DNA of 64,000 nt from SZUA-100 sp965248135. Lineage in GTDB: Bacteria; Pseudomonadota; Alphaproteobacteria; Rhizobiales; Rhizobiaceae. The notes beneath the pieces were generated by a model. It saw only the letters and a list, made by a program, of their open reading frames with translations. It did no database searches and had not been told where the DNA came from. This document shows positions 1-9,340 of this stretch, one piece after another. Numbering within the stretch: position 1 is the stretch's first letter; the number at the start of each line of letters is the position of its first letter. Where the stretch lies: positions 54,675-118,674 of the forward strand of contig CBDFIN010000006.1 in NCBI GenBank assembly GCA_965248135.1. The letters run 5' to 3'. Position numbers and translations under genes: made by a program.

Positions 1-159
1 GAAGCCCAGATGATGGCGCGTGCCTGTGGCAAGACCAATATCCACAGTCTTGAGCCCGAGGATCTGGCGGCGCTGACCATGGAGGCTTCGGCTATTGCAC
101 AAGTGCCGTTGGCAGGCACCGATCACACCGTCGGCGTTGCTGACTATCACCATATCTAG
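1..159 (+). CDS. GlxD/MgdC-like glutamate synthase-type subunit, C-terminal fragment (5' end outside window)
   Basis: An open frame runs from base 1 to a TAG at 157-159 and encodes 52 residues. The segment LEPEDLAALTMEASAIAQVP resembles the end of FMN-dependent glutamate-synthase-like proteins (GlxD, or MgdC of N-methylglutamate dehydrogenase). These belong to glutamine/methylamine metabolism and often lie near sarcosine oxidase genes in Rhizobiales. That context fits the betaine and sarcosine genes that follow. Only the tail is visible, so the assignment rests on a short match and on neighbourhood. Confidence 0.55.
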   Translation, partial: EAQMMARACGKTNIHSLEPEDLAALTMEASAIAQVPLAGTDHTVGVADYHHI

Positions 160-177
160 ACCAAGAGGAACAGGAAA

Positions 178-588
178 ATGGCTGGAACCGGCTATAAGGG
201 CGCTGACATCGAGGACGTCGATCATTTCCTCAAAGGCGGTGGCATTGATTCCGAACGCGAACAGATAATCGGCCAGCATATCGGCTATCGCTATGATGTG
301 AATCTGGTGCCGGATTACGACCGGATTACGCCCTTTTTGAAAGGGTATATCGAATTCATGGGATGGGAAGACCTTAATTGGCTTGAAGATGTTCACATGG
401 GTTATGATGATGGCAAGGCCGCCGTATTCGACCGCAATATCAATGGCTGGGTGGCAATTCCGGAGGAATATAAACTGCCATCGAACCAGCAGGACCGCGA
501 TATGATTGCCCGGGAATTGTTGATCAAATTCCAGATGTCTCCGGATCATCCAATGGTGCAGTTGAACAAAGCCTACCGAAAATTCTGA
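178..588 (+). CDS. small conserved-looking soluble protein of unknown function
   Basis: This encodes 136 residues starting 18 bases after the upstream stop, behind the purine-rich stretch AAGAGGAACAGGAAA. It is therefore almost certainly cotranscribed with the GlxD-like gene. It is acidic and aromatic-rich with no signal peptide or membrane segment. Notable stretches are FMGWEDLNWLEDVHMGYDDGK and a C-terminal PDHPMVQLNKAYRKF. I do not recognise the family. Its position suggests a small accessory of methylamine/glutamine metabolism, which is inference only. Confidence 0.7.
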   Translation: MAGTGYKGADIEDVDHFLKGGGIDSEREQIIGQHIGYRYDVNLVPDYDRITPFLKGYIEFMGWEDLNWLEDVHMGYDDGKAAVFDRNINGWVAIPEEYKLPSNQQDRDMIARELLIKFQMSPDHPMVQLNKAYRKF

Positions 589-597
589 ATTGATGCC

Positions 598-690
598 AAC
601 AGCGACCGGCCCTTATACCAAGGGAAGTTAATATTAATTTCTCTTGGTATTACGCGCCGCCCTCGCGGAGGCCCGGACATAGGCCACAAC
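598..690. repeat. dispersed GC-rich intergenic repeat, copy 1, with terminator-like inverted arm
   Basis: The left arm is TTATACCAAGGGAAG followed by TTAATATT (613-635). It is also one side of an inverted repeat (ATACCAAG at 615 pairing with CTTGGTAT ending at 650). The right part, GCGCCGCCCTCGCGGAGGCC, matches the GC core of the copies near 24031, 61687 and 63723. It lies between the convergent small ORF and proW, where the hairpin could serve as a bidirectional terminator. Confidence 0.6.
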
Positions 691-734
691 AGCCGGCGAT
701 ATCATCACCTTGCCGGCGTGTTCTAAAAATTCTG

Positions 735-2795
735 TCAGCTCAGTCCCAGGACAGCCCTTCTGTCCTTGGCCCAGGTATTAATCAGATGATCGACCGCCAA
801 ACCGATAAAGGCCACGCAAAGGCCGAGCATCAGCCCATTGCCGATACCCTGCTTGTCTGACAGTGCTTTCAAAATATACTGCCCCAGATCATCAGTGCCG
901 ATCATGGCGCCGATAATCACCATAAACAGTGCAAAAACCACAGTCTGGTTGATACCCAGCATGATGTGGGGAAAGGCCAGTGGAAGCTCGATATTGAGCA
1001 ATCTCTGCATACGGTTGACACCGGACATCGAACCGGCGTCCTGCAAGGATTGCGGCACATTGCGCAAGCCCTCTACCGTATATCGCATCGCGGGAATGGT
1101 GGCGTAGATGATGACGGCGATCAGTACCGAAGTATCGGTCACGCCGAACAGCATAATCACCGGGATCAGATAGATAAACGACGGGAATGTTTGAAGGGTA
1201 TCGCATACCAGCAATATGAGCTTCGTGGTAAGCTCTCTTTGGACGCACAGTGTGCCAATGACGACACCAATGATCACCGATACGATGACTGCGAAAGTGG
1301 TCATATAGGCGGTAATCAGCGCTCTGTCCCACCACTCTGTAAGGGCGATAAACAGCAGAAACCCGCCAACAACGAGCGCTGACCTGATGCCGCCAATGAT
1401 GTAACCGACGCCCATGGTCAACACAAAGGTGGCCAATACGGGCATGCTCAGATAGGCGTTTTTCATTGGCAACAACACATTGATTATCAACGCCTTATTG
1501 AAGACCTGCAGCCCCTGGTACCAGTTCTCCACCATCCAATCGACGCCCGACTGCCAAAACTGTTCCGTAGTGATGCCCTTGTTGTGCGGGATGAGATAAA
1601 AATAGTTGATGCCGCCTTCAAAGATGATCGATCCAAGATAGGCCAGCACCAAGCCAGCCAGTAAAATTCCCAGAAAGATGAGAGTATATTTGTGGCGTTT
1701 AATGAAAGACAGATCGGCAAAATAATCGATCTGCTTGTTTGCCCATCCAAGCGACAGTTTGTCCAGAACGACCGCAATTAGCACGATGCAGATACCCAGC
1801 TCCAGCGCCTGGCCAATTCTTAGCTGATTAAGCGCAAGCAACAAGTTAAAACCGAGGCCCTTTGCGCCGATAAAAGAAGCGATAACCGCCATAGCCAGAC
1901 ATTGCATAATCACCTGGTTCACGCCGACCAGTATGTTATGTCGGGCTGTTGGTATCAGCACTTTGAACATCAGCTGGAACTTGTTACAGCCATTCATCAG
2001 GCCGGCTTCGATAACTTCGGGAGAGACCGCCTGTAGACCCAGCAGGGTCAGACGGATCATTGGCGGTGTTGCAAAAATTATCGTTGCAATGGCGCCCGCA
2101 TGATCACCAAGGCCGAAAAAAACCGTAACCGGCACTAAATAGGAAAAATGCGGCATGGTCTGCGCCACATTAAGCAGCGGCATCAATATTGCTTTGACCG
2201 TCGCGCTCTTATAGGCCCACACACCAAAGGCAAGACCCAGCAAAACCGAAAGCGGCGCCGCAATCAATACAAATGAGAGCGTTTCCATGGCGGGCTCCCA
2301 CTGGCCGAAGACGGCTATATATATTGTCGCCAACCCGACAAACAGGGCCAGCCATCTGCCATTGAGGGCATATCCCAATATCACCGCGATGCCAGCAACC
2401 ACTGTCCAAGGCAGGGCTGGCCATTTAGCCCAGCTGTTTTCCTGGACATAATCCCAGCTGGTAAAAGCCACGATGGTTTTTACCCCGCCCAACAAAACCT
2501 CGCGAATAAATACGATACAAAACAGCACCGCACCGGAAATGGACCTGGTAATCTGTCGCAACAGAGCGGTTTCTTCAAAATCCTCGATTTCTTCGTTATA
2601 GAATTGGATCGGCATCCAGTCGAACATCAGGTATTCAACCGAATTGCTGAGCATTACCGGCACGCCAGCGATCAATGCCGGCAACCGCCACAAAACATTG
2701 TTTTTTGACGGTTCGATCAAATAGCAAAGGGCAATAAAAACGCCAAGCAAAATGGCAAACTGCACCCATTTGGACTTTTTAACCAGTTGAATCAT
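735..2795 (-). CDS. proW: glycine betaine/proline ABC transporter permease, tandem ProW
   Basis: This 686-residue integral membrane protein has two BPD-transporter inner-membrane domains in one chain, roughly residues 170-340 and 480-670. Each has an EAA-like cytoplasmic loop (VIEAGLMNGCNKFQ and LQDAGSMSGVNRMQ). Ordinary ProW is about half this length, so this is a fused double permease. I chose the ATG at 2795 because GGTGGAG sits seven bases upstream; a longer frame reaches 2816 without a ribosome site. It lies 17 bases after proV and is the last gene of the proXVW set. Confidence 0.9.
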   Translation of the reverse strand: MIQLVKKSKWVQFAILLGVFIALCYLIEPSKNNVLWRLPALIAGVPVMLSNSVEYLMFDWMPIQFYNEEIEDFEETALLRQITRSISGAVLFCIVFIREVLLGGVKTIVAFTSWDYVQENSWAKWPALPWTVVAGIAVILGYALNGRWLALFVGLATIYIAVFGQWEPAMETLSFVLIAAPLSVLLGLAFGVWAYKSATVKAILMPLLNVAQTMPHFSYLVPVTVFFGLGDHAGAIATIIFATPPMIRLTLLGLQAVSPEVIEAGLMNGCNKFQLMFKVLIPTARHNILVGVNQVIMQCLAMAVIASFIGAKGLGFNLLLALNQLRIGQALELGICIVLIAVVLDKLSLGWANKQIDYFADLSFIKRHKYTLIFLGILLAGLVLAYLGSIIFEGGINYFYLIPHNKGITTEQFWQSGVDWMVENWYQGLQVFNKALIINVLLPMKNAYLSMPVLATFVLTMGVGYIIGGIRSALVVGGFLLFIALTEWWDRALITAYMTTFAVIVSVIIGVVIGTLCVQRELTTKLILLVCDTLQTFPSFIYLIPVIMLFGVTDTSVLIAVIIYATIPAMRYTVEGLRNVPQSLQDAGSMSGVNRMQRLLNIELPLAFPHIMLGINQTVVFALFMVIIGAMIGTDDLGQYILKALSDKQGIGNGLMLGLCVAFIGLAVDHLINTWAKDRRAVLGLS

Positions 2796-2812
2796 GATTA
2801 TTCTCCACCTGT

Positions 2813-3883
2813 TCAACCGGCGTTTGACCGCGGCGCGTCTTCCTCGCCAAATAAAACGTGAATAATCGTCTTGTTGTTGAGAATACCAATCATTTTGTCA
2901 TTTTCATCAACGACATGAACCGGCCTGGTCTGATTTAAAACCGCTTCAGCAACCGTCTCAATGATGGCATTCCCGGGAACTCTCAGATCACTCATTTTCA
3001 AATCACTATTGGCTTGTTCCATCACATCGGCGCATTTCAGCACCTTTTCGCGGGGCACCTCATTGGTAAATTTGGCGACGTATTCAGTCGAGGGATTGAG
3101 AACTATGTTTGCCGGCGCGTCGATCTGTTCGATAATACCATTTTTCATGATGGCAATTCTGTCGGCCAGCCGAAGGGCTTCATCAAAATCGTGGGTGACA
3201 AATAAAATGGTCTTGTGAAGCATCGCCTGAAGCCGCAGAAATTCATCCTGCATTTCTTTTCTGATAAGCGGATCAAGGGCTGAAAAGGGTTCGTCGAGAA
3301 ACCAGATATCGGGTTCAACGGCAAGCGATCTTGCAATGCCGACGCGCTGTTGTTGGCCGCCGGATAATTGTCTTGGATAATAGTTCTCGCGGCCCGTCAG
3401 TCCAACAAGTTCTATCATGGCCGCAGCCCGTTCGATGCTGTCATCCGTGCTTATGCCTTTCACCTGCAGCGGAAAGGCAATGTTCTCCAGCACGGTTTTA
3501 TGGGGTAACAGGGCAAAACTTTGAAAGACCATGCCCATCTTGTTGCGGCGCAGTTCGATCAATTGCTTGGGGCTCATAGCCAACAAATCTTTGCCATCAA
3601 CATATATGTTTCCCGATGTTGGGTCGGTCAGTCGCGAAATGCAGCGCAGAAGGGTAGATTTTCCCGATCCCGAAAGACCCATAACCACCAGCATTTCACC
3701 GCGGCGAACTTCAAACGATGCGTTGTTAACACCGAATATACAGCCTGCTTGTTCAAACGCTTCAACATCGATGACACCTTTCGAACTCCGCATCATCTGT
3801 TCGGCATGAGCGCCAAATATCTTGTAGACCGAGTCGCACTTAATAACGGGACGATCGTCGTTATTGGATATCTTGTCGGTCAT
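2813..3883 (-). CDS. proV: glycine betaine/proline ABC transporter ATPase ProV
   Basis: This 356-residue ATPase powers betaine uptake through ProW. Walker A is GLSGSGKST (69-77), the signature is LSGGQQQR (173-180) and Walker B is WFLDEP (194-199). A CBS-like C-terminal part (about 270-350) matches the osmosensing domain of OpuAA/ProV proteins. The order proX-proV-proW on one strand supports the call. A 377-base gap with a strong hairpin separates it from proX. Confidence 0.94.
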   Translation of the reverse strand: MTDKISNNDDRPVIKCDSVYKIFGAHAEQMMRSSKGVIDVEAFEQAGCIFGVNNASFEVRRGEMLVVMGLSGSGKSTLLRCISRLTDPTSGNIYVDGKDLLAMSPKQLIELRRNKMGMVFQSFALLPHKTVLENIAFPLQVKGISTDDSIERAAAMIELVGLTGRENYYPRQLSGGQQQRVGIARSLAVEPDIWFLDEPFSALDPLIRKEMQDEFLRLQAMLHKTILFVTHDFDEALRLADRIAIMKNGIIEQIDAPANIVLNPSTEYVAKFTNEVPREKVLKCADVMEQANSDLKMSDLRVPGNAIIETVAEAVLNQTRPVHVVDENDKMIGILNNKTIIHVLFGEEDAPRSNAG

Positions 3884-4260
3884 ATTTCGATCCCTGCGAT
3901 CATCTCATTGGGCTGCTGCTTGATCACTGCTTGCTGGAAACTTCCATCGCGAAAAGGCAAATGCCGTCAGCAACTTTGCAATTGCAACAGGCTAACAGCA
4001 CCAATAGCCCGGATCCATTTGTTCCAGTTAACCGCGCAACAGGTCCCCAGTTGATTGAGTGTATGCGCAAAACGAACAGGCAAACAATATCATTCTTTAA
4101 CGACCCGATAAATCAGACAGTTCAAAGAACGTATCATCGATCAAAAAAAACGGTCAGCAGAACAAGCCAAACCCTCCCCGGGCCACGCGGGCCAGGGGAG
4201 GGTTTTTTTAAATTCCACGATACTGCTTCCTGAAAGCATTTGAGCATCGCTGAATTGACG
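3884..4260 (-). other. proX-proV intercistronic region without a gene
   Basis: I find no credible gene in these 377 bases. They hold the hairpin at 4169-4209 and an AT-rich stretch before proV that could contain a secondary promoter. Open frames here are short and lack family matches. Confidence 0.6.
4169..4209 (+). terminator. strong hairpin with T-run between proX and proV
   Basis: AACCCTCCCC pairs with GGGGAGGGTT, with a GGCC/GGCC inner pair, and is followed by seven T on the plus strand. Read in the direction of proX-proV transcription the stem is identical but the tail is only TTTGG. It should therefore act there as a partial terminator or 3' mRNA stabiliser for proX rather than a full stop. 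No plus-strand gene upstream needs it. Confidence 0.65.
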
Positions 4261-5208
4261 CTATTTGGTGAACGGCATCCAAACGGCTTCATTATCGGCC
4301 AGCCATTTCTTGGCGGCGTCTTGATGGCTCAATTTGTCAACATCGACCAGCGCTGCCATTTGACCAACCTGTGTGGTGGTGAAGGACAATTTGCTGAACG
4401 TCTTGTAAGCGGCGGGGTGTGTTTTCGGGAACTTGTAGTTGGCGGCTTTCTTCAGCCAGCCCTTTGGCGAACCACAACTTCCATCGCCGCCATCTGCAAT
4501 TCTGCAGCCATCTTTGTAGGCAGGAAACTGAATGAAGTCGAAGCCATCGGCATCGGTGAAGTTCGGGGTCCAGTTGAACGTAATGACGCCTCGACCTTCT
4601 TTTTTGGCAGAAGAAAGTTCAGCCCAGATAGCATCGGCGCCACCGGCAAATTTGACGACATATTTGTCATCCAGTCCCAGTGCCTTGATGCGGTTGGGCA
4701 TGAGGTCACCATGCCAACTTTGCGGTCCCTCCAAGATACGGCCTTTGCCACCGGAATCAGCGGTTGCAAAAACTTCTGCGCAATCTTTCAACGCTTCCCA
4801 ATTCGGAAGGCCAGGGCACAGATTCTTCTCAACGACGTAATGGGGAACTCCCAGTTCTTCCAGCGTAGCGGCTGCATGTGTTCCAGCGTCAATCAGACCG
4901 CCTTTTTCCATCGCATTATAAAACGACTTGCCGAATGTGGACTGCCACACTTCATGCGAAATGGTGACATCGCCAATGCGGATAGCTTCATAAACCGCCT
5001 GTGAATCAGCAGGCACGTATTCAACATTGTTGCCCATGCTTTCGAAAATCCCACCGATCACATAAGCCATCACAACCTGGCTCGACCAGTTATGCGTTGG
5101 AATCACAATCGGCTTGCTTGAATCTTTTGCCGACGCTGGAACCGCGGCGACAGCCAACATCGCCGATACCGAACCGACCGCTGCAAATTTCTTCAACTTT
5201 GAAAACAT
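4261..5208 (-). CDS. proX: glycine betaine-binding periplasmic protein ProX
   Basis: This 315-residue secreted binding protein captures betaine or proline betaine for ProW/ProV. It has a clear Sec signal peptide (KKFAAVGSVSAMLAVAAVPASA, cleavage near residue 28), then an OpuAC-type fold with IPTHNWSSQVVMAYVIGGIFE and an aromatic-rich binding region (EVWQSTFGKSFYNAMEKGG, HGDLMPNR). The ribosome site AGGGAGGA stands five bases before the ATG. It is first in the transporter unit and directly downstream of soxG on the same strand, linking uptake to catabolism. Confidence 0.92.
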   Translation of the reverse strand: MFSKLKKFAAVGSVSAMLAVAAVPASAKDSSKPIVIPTHNWSSQVVMAYVIGGIFESMGNNVEYVPADSQAVYEAIRIGDVTISHEVWQSTFGKSFYNAMEKGGLIDAGTHAAATLEELGVPHYVVEKNLCPGLPNWEALKDCAEVFATADSGGKGRILEGPQSWHGDLMPNRIKALGLDDKYVVKFAGGADAIWAELSSAKKEGRGVITFNWTPNFTDADGFDFIQFPAYKDGCRIADGGDGSCGSPKGWLKKAANYKFPKTHPAAYKTFSKLSFTTTQVGQMAALVDVDKLSHQDAAKKWLADNEAVWMPFTK

Positions 5209-5474
5209 ACTTTTCCTCCCTAGAATTATGTTTGCTGGATAAACTCCGGGCCGCTATCGAGAGCGGCTTGCGATGGCACTATCAACCAGTTTCCTCGCCA
5301 AATCAATCCAAAAGCATACCGATCTCAACCTATTTCATACCATTTGGCTGATTTGGATCATAATTTCGTGAGAACTGGACGCTGTGTTGGATATCAATAA
5401 ATAGCAGCCGTTCTGGTTTCATGAGTTGAATAGCCCAGGCATGAACCGACCACAGAAACTGTCAAATCTTGATA

Positions 5475-6071
5475 TCAACCGGTTTGTCCAGTGGGGTAAA
5501 ATTGCAATGCGGTGTGACTCAACCAATCACGGAATGAACGGGCAAAACCGGAATAGACATAAAGGTCATAGGTGGGGCTGTCGTCCAGCTGATGCAACAA
5601 AACACCGACCTGCGCCATGTTGGTTTGTGCGCAAAAACCTGGCGAAACAGCGTCCGGATGCAGATCAATCCGGCAACCCCGGGACATCAGATCACGCGCA
5701 TATTTGCCACTGATGCGAAAACAGACCCGGCTGTCGCTCTGCTCCGAAACATAACCAATACCGGCGATCTTTTCGGCTATCAATTGATGAAAACTGCCAT
5801 CAGCACCACTATCTGCAACCAGCATCCACTGTTCTGGCGCCAATGGCAGGGCCACAAATCCTTCGCAGGTGACCGCCTTGCCCGCCGAGGTTTCGATGTT
5901 CATCAGTTTTGCCAGTTCCTGTTCTTTGCCCTTTTTGGCAAATAGTTGCAGCAGGGCCAGCTCGCCGACAATCTCGATATCAAGATCGTCCCCGGCGGCT
6001 CCGGCAATTGCGTCAGCCAGACTTACGGGTATGGCCGGGTTGGCTACCAAGTTCCTTGTAATATCAGACAT
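5475..6071 (-). CDS. soxG: sarcosine oxidase gamma subunit
   Basis: This 198-residue protein fits the SoxG family (usually about 190-200) by size, position and sequence: VCFRISGKYARDLMSRGCRIDLHP and a C-terminal YSGFARSFRDWLSHTA. SoxG assembles with SoxB, SoxA and SoxD into the cytoplasmic heterotetrameric enzyme. The ATG at 6071 overlaps the soxA stop by eight bases (ATGTCTGA), implying translational coupling. A longer frame upstream lies inside soxA and is not needed. Confidence 0.9.
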   Translation of the reverse strand: MSDITRNLVANPAIPVSLADAIAGAAGDDLDIEIVGELALLQLFAKKGKEQELAKLMNIETSAGKAVTCEGFVALPLAPEQWMLVADSGADGSFHQLIAEKIAGIGYVSEQSDSRVCFRISGKYARDLMSRGCRIDLHPDAVSPGFCAQTNMAQVGVLLHQLDDSPTYDLYVYSGFARSFRDWLSHTALQFYPTGQTG

Positions 6072-9042
6072 GGAGACGCTCTCCTTTCGGATCAAAGAAA
6101 TGTGGAGAGCAGATTTCCACCTCGACCGCCTCGTCCAGCATGGGATAGACCGCATGGAGCCGCTTGCCTTGATATTCCCCAAGCCCGCCGTGCAGATAGC
6201 CAAGCGCGATCCAGCAACCCATGGCCGGGCTGTTGGCAACTGATGTTACCCACCCAAGACTTGTTTCGCTGTTGGTGTCGTTCTTGTCGCGCACCAAATG
6301 GGCGCCACCGCGAATCCTGCCACTTGATTGTGCGATCTTGATACCAACCAATGTCGCCCTTTCCGGCGTTGTCATGCCCTGGCGCGCCGTCATTTTCTGA
6401 CCAATATAGGTTTTTTTGGACGACATCATCCGGCCAAGTCCCATATCGGCAGCGGTCGTGCGGCCATCCAGCTCATTGCCTGCAACATGGCCTTTTTCGA
6501 TGCGCAACACACCCAACGCCTCGCTGCCATAGGGGATAAGGTCGTGCGGGCGACCGGCATCCATGATCGCTTCCCACATCGACACCCCGAACCGCCATGG
6601 CACGTTGATCTCAAAGGCCAGTTCACCGGAAAAGCTGATCCTGAAAATACGGGCAGTCACCCCCCGCCACTTAAAGGTTGCAACGCCCATAAATGGCAGG
6701 GCTTCATTGGAGATATCTATTGCATCGTCAAAGGCGTCGGCCAGCACCTTGCGGGCGTTCGGTCCGGCAACTGCAACGCCGCACCACTGTTCGGTTGCCG
6801 AGCAAAAATGCACTTTAAGATCCGGCCACAACACCTGCGCGCCATGCTCCATATGGGCTAGCACGCGTGCCGCATTGGCCGTTGTCGTGGTCATCAAAAA
6901 ATGATCATCAGCCAGACGCGACGTGGTTCCATCGTCAAAAACATTCCCGTCTTCGCGCAACATTATCCCGTAGCGCGCCTTGCCCGGGGCAAGCAGTTTC
7001 CATCCATTGATATAGAGCCGGTTGAGAAATTCGGCCGCATCATCGCCGAAAATCTCTATCTTGCCGAGACTGGAAACATCGCAGATACCGGCAGTCTTGC
7101 GCACCTGTTCGCTTTCACGCCAGATCGCATTCATAATGTCTTCGCCCGGTCGGGGATAATATTGCGGGCGCAGCCACTGGCCGGTCTCGACAAACACAGC
7201 GCCAAGCTTTTCATGGGCCTCATGCATGGCGGTGCGGCGGGTCGGCTGGAACTGCTTGCCGCGTTCATGGCCGGCAAAGGCGCCAATGGCGACCGGTGAA
7301 CAGGGCGGGCGAAATCGGGTGGTGCCCGTGGATGCCATGTCGTCACCACGGGCGGCTGCCAGCATTGCGATACCATTGACATTCGAGGTCTTGCCCTGAT
7401 CGGTCGCCATGCCCAATGTGGTGTAGCGCTTTAAATGTTCGACAGATACAAAGCCTTCCTGATGGGCAAGCGTGATATCCTTCGCGGTGACATCATTTTG
7501 GAAATCAACAAAAGCCTTGCCATTGCCCGGGCAGCGCCAGACCGCAGCCGGCGGTGTAATTTCATTAGCGTCGGCCTTCGGGGGTTGGCCGGCATCATCA
7601 ATATTTCCACCGACGGATCGGGCAGCCTCAACACCGGCGGCAAAGCCCTCTTCAAGACAGGTGGCCAGATCGAAAGCACCATTGCCAGCACCGGCAGAAC
7701 GTTCCCGTCTCGTTGATTTGTCAGGTACAAATCCACAAATATCTTCGCGCCAGACCGGTGTTGCCCCGGTCTGGCTGAAGAGATTGACATCGGGAGAAAA
7801 GCCGCCTGACATGGCGATGCAATCGCAATCAACTTTCTCGGCAAATGTCCCATCAACTCGCTGCAACGAAAGACCGTTGACCGCCGCGCTGCCATGGGCC
7901 TTTGCAGGCAACATGTTCTTTTCACAACGTATGCCGGCATCTATCGCGGGCTGTGCTGCAGCTGGCAAACCAGATCGCGCATCGGCGATCATCGCGACAT
8001 TCACAGCGTTATTGTGAAGCACCATGGCGGTCGCGTAGGCATCATCATTGTTGGTGCAGATGATGATGTTTTGACCCGGGGTTGCGCCATAACGTTCAAC
8101 AAATCGTCGCACCGCCGACGACAACATAACCCCTGGACGGTCATTATTGTCGAAAGTCATCGGCCTTTCGTGGCTGCCGCAAGCAAGGACAATTTCTTTT
8201 GCCCGAATGGTCCACATGCGCTGCCGCGGCTGACCATTTGCCGGTTCGCCAAGGTGATCGCTCACCCGCTCCAGCGCCGCACACACATTGTGATCGTAGT
8301 AACCGAACAACTGGGTACGCATCATCACCGTGACATTTTCCAGTTGATCCAGTTCCTCAATGGTGTTTTCCAGCCATTCGAAACCGTCGACGTCGTTTAT
8401 TGTCGTTCCATCCGGTGAAAGGGCGCCACCTGCGCAAGATTGCTCCTCCACCAAAATGACCCGCAGGCCCGATCTTGCAGCGGCAAGTGCTGCTGAAAGG
8501 CCGGCAGGGCCGGCCCCGGCAATCAACACGTCGCAATGGCCATGGGCGTGCTCATAGCTATCCGGGTCCGGGTCTTGCGCAGCACGGCCAAGGCCGGAAG
8601 AACGGCGGATGATTTTTTCATAAACGCTTTCCCACAACGATGCCGGCCACATGAAGGTTTTATAATAGAACCCGGCGGTCAAAAACGGCGCAATCAACTG
8701 GTTGGCGGAAAGAACATCGAACTTCAGCGAGGGAAACCGGTTCTGGCTGTTGGCTTCCAGCCCGTCGAAAACCTCGATCATGGTGGCACGGCTATTGGGT
8801 TCACGCCGGGAGCCGGTGCGTAATTCCACCAGTGCGTTTGGCTCTTCAGAACCGGCAGTGAGGCATCCTCTTGGCCTGTGATACTTGAACGACCGACCAA
8901 AAAGTTTGACATTATTGGCGATCAGCGCGGAGGCTAACGTGTCACCGGCAAATCCCTGATAGCTTTTGCCGTCGAATGTGAAACGGACAAGTTTGCTGCG
9001 ATCAATGCGCGAGCCGGCGGAGGCAAGTCTTAGAGGTTGCAT
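6064..9042 (-). CDS. soxA: sarcosine oxidase alpha subunit
   Basis: This 992-residue large subunit oxidises sarcosine jointly with SoxB and passes the methyl group to tetrahydrofolate. In order it has an N-terminal ferredoxin-like fold (20-120, TFDGKSYQGFAGDTLASAL), a dinucleotide-binding oxidoreductase region (GAGPAGL at 176-182) and a C-terminal GcvT-type aminomethyltransferase part (about 610-990). Length and order match the heterotetrameric TsoX/SoxA family. I chose the ATG at 9042, with AGGAGG upstream; the frame extends to 9111 inside soxD. Confidence 0.95.
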   Translation of the reverse strand: MQPLRLASAGSRIDRSKLVRFTFDGKSYQGFAGDTLASALIANNVKLFGRSFKYHRPRGCLTAGSEEPNALVELRTGSRREPNSRATMIEVFDGLEANSQNRFPSLKFDVLSANQLIAPFLTAGFYYKTFMWPASLWESVYEKIIRRSSGLGRAAQDPDPDSYEHAHGHCDVLIAGAGPAGLSAALAAARSGLRVILVEEQSCAGGALSPDGTTINDVDGFEWLENTIEELDQLENVTVMMRTQLFGYYDHNVCAALERVSDHLGEPANGQPRQRMWTIRAKEIVLACGSHERPMTFDNNDRPGVMLSSAVRRFVERYGATPGQNIIICTNNDDAYATAMVLHNNAVNVAMIADARSGLPAAAQPAIDAGIRCEKNMLPAKAHGSAAVNGLSLQRVDGTFAEKVDCDCIAMSGGFSPDVNLFSQTGATPVWREDICGFVPDKSTRRERSAGAGNGAFDLATCLEEGFAAGVEAARSVGGNIDDAGQPPKADANEITPPAAVWRCPGNGKAFVDFQNDVTAKDITLAHQEGFVSVEHLKRYTTLGMATDQGKTSNVNGIAMLAAARGDDMASTGTTRFRPPCSPVAIGAFAGHERGKQFQPTRRTAMHEAHEKLGAVFVETGQWLRPQYYPRPGEDIMNAIWRESEQVRKTAGICDVSSLGKIEIFGDDAAEFLNRLYINGWKLLAPGKARYGIMLREDGNVFDDGTTSRLADDHFLMTTTTANAARVLAHMEHGAQVLWPDLKVHFCSATEQWCGVAVAGPNARKVLADAFDDAIDISNEALPFMGVATFKWRGVTARIFRISFSGELAFEINVPWRFGVSMWEAIMDAGRPHDLIPYGSEALGVLRIEKGHVAGNELDGRTTAADMGLGRMMSSKKTYIGQKMTARQGMTTPERATLVGIKIAQSSGRIRGGAHLVRDKNDTNSETSLGWVTSVANSPAMGCWIALGYLHGGLGEYQGKRLHAVYPMLDEAVEVEICSPHFFDPKGERLHV

Positions 9043-9049
9043 GCTCACC

Positions 9050-9331
9050 CTATGCCTCCTTGTCCGGTAAATGCAGTTCGTCCTGCGGAGCGCCGGTCGC
9101 GGCAATTTCATGGGTCAAAGTGTTGCGGGCAACTTTGACCCATTGCCGGCATCCGGCGACATGATGCCACCATTCTGTATGCCAACCTCTTGGATTGTCG
9201 CGAATGTAGACATAGCGGAAAAATGCCTCTTCATCGCCATCGGGGTCAGGACGTTTTACCGTCGCGTCGCCCTGATACTGGTATTCGGCCTCATCGCGCA
9301 AACCGCACCACGGGCAGTCAATTCTGTGCAT
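9050..9331 (-). CDS. soxD: sarcosine oxidase delta subunit
   Basis: This 93-residue SoxD has the family's zinc-binding pattern: CPWC at residues 6-9, then WWHHVAGCRQWVKVARNT in the middle. It is a structural subunit of heterotetrameric sarcosine oxidase. GGAGG stands six bases before the ATG. It lies between soxB (9 bases away) and soxA (7 bases), in the standard soxBDAG order. Confidence 0.95.
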   Translation of the reverse strand: MHRIDCPWCGLRDEAEYQYQGDATVKRPDPDGDEEAFFRYVYIRDNPRGWHTEWWHHVAGCRQWVKVARNTLTHEIAATGAPQDELHLPDKEA

Positions 9332-9340
9332 CGCCGCCTC

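Noticed and set aside
3521..4054. 177-residue plus-strand frame over proV
   Set aside because: Antisense shadow of proV with no family features.
4169..4209. Reading the hairpin as a terminator for a plus-strand gene
   Set aside because: No plus-strand gene ends before it; its likely role is in the minus-strand proX-proV gap.
6426..8418. Several plus-strand frames of 60-180 residues inside soxA
   Set aside because: Antisense shadows of a GC-rich coding region.
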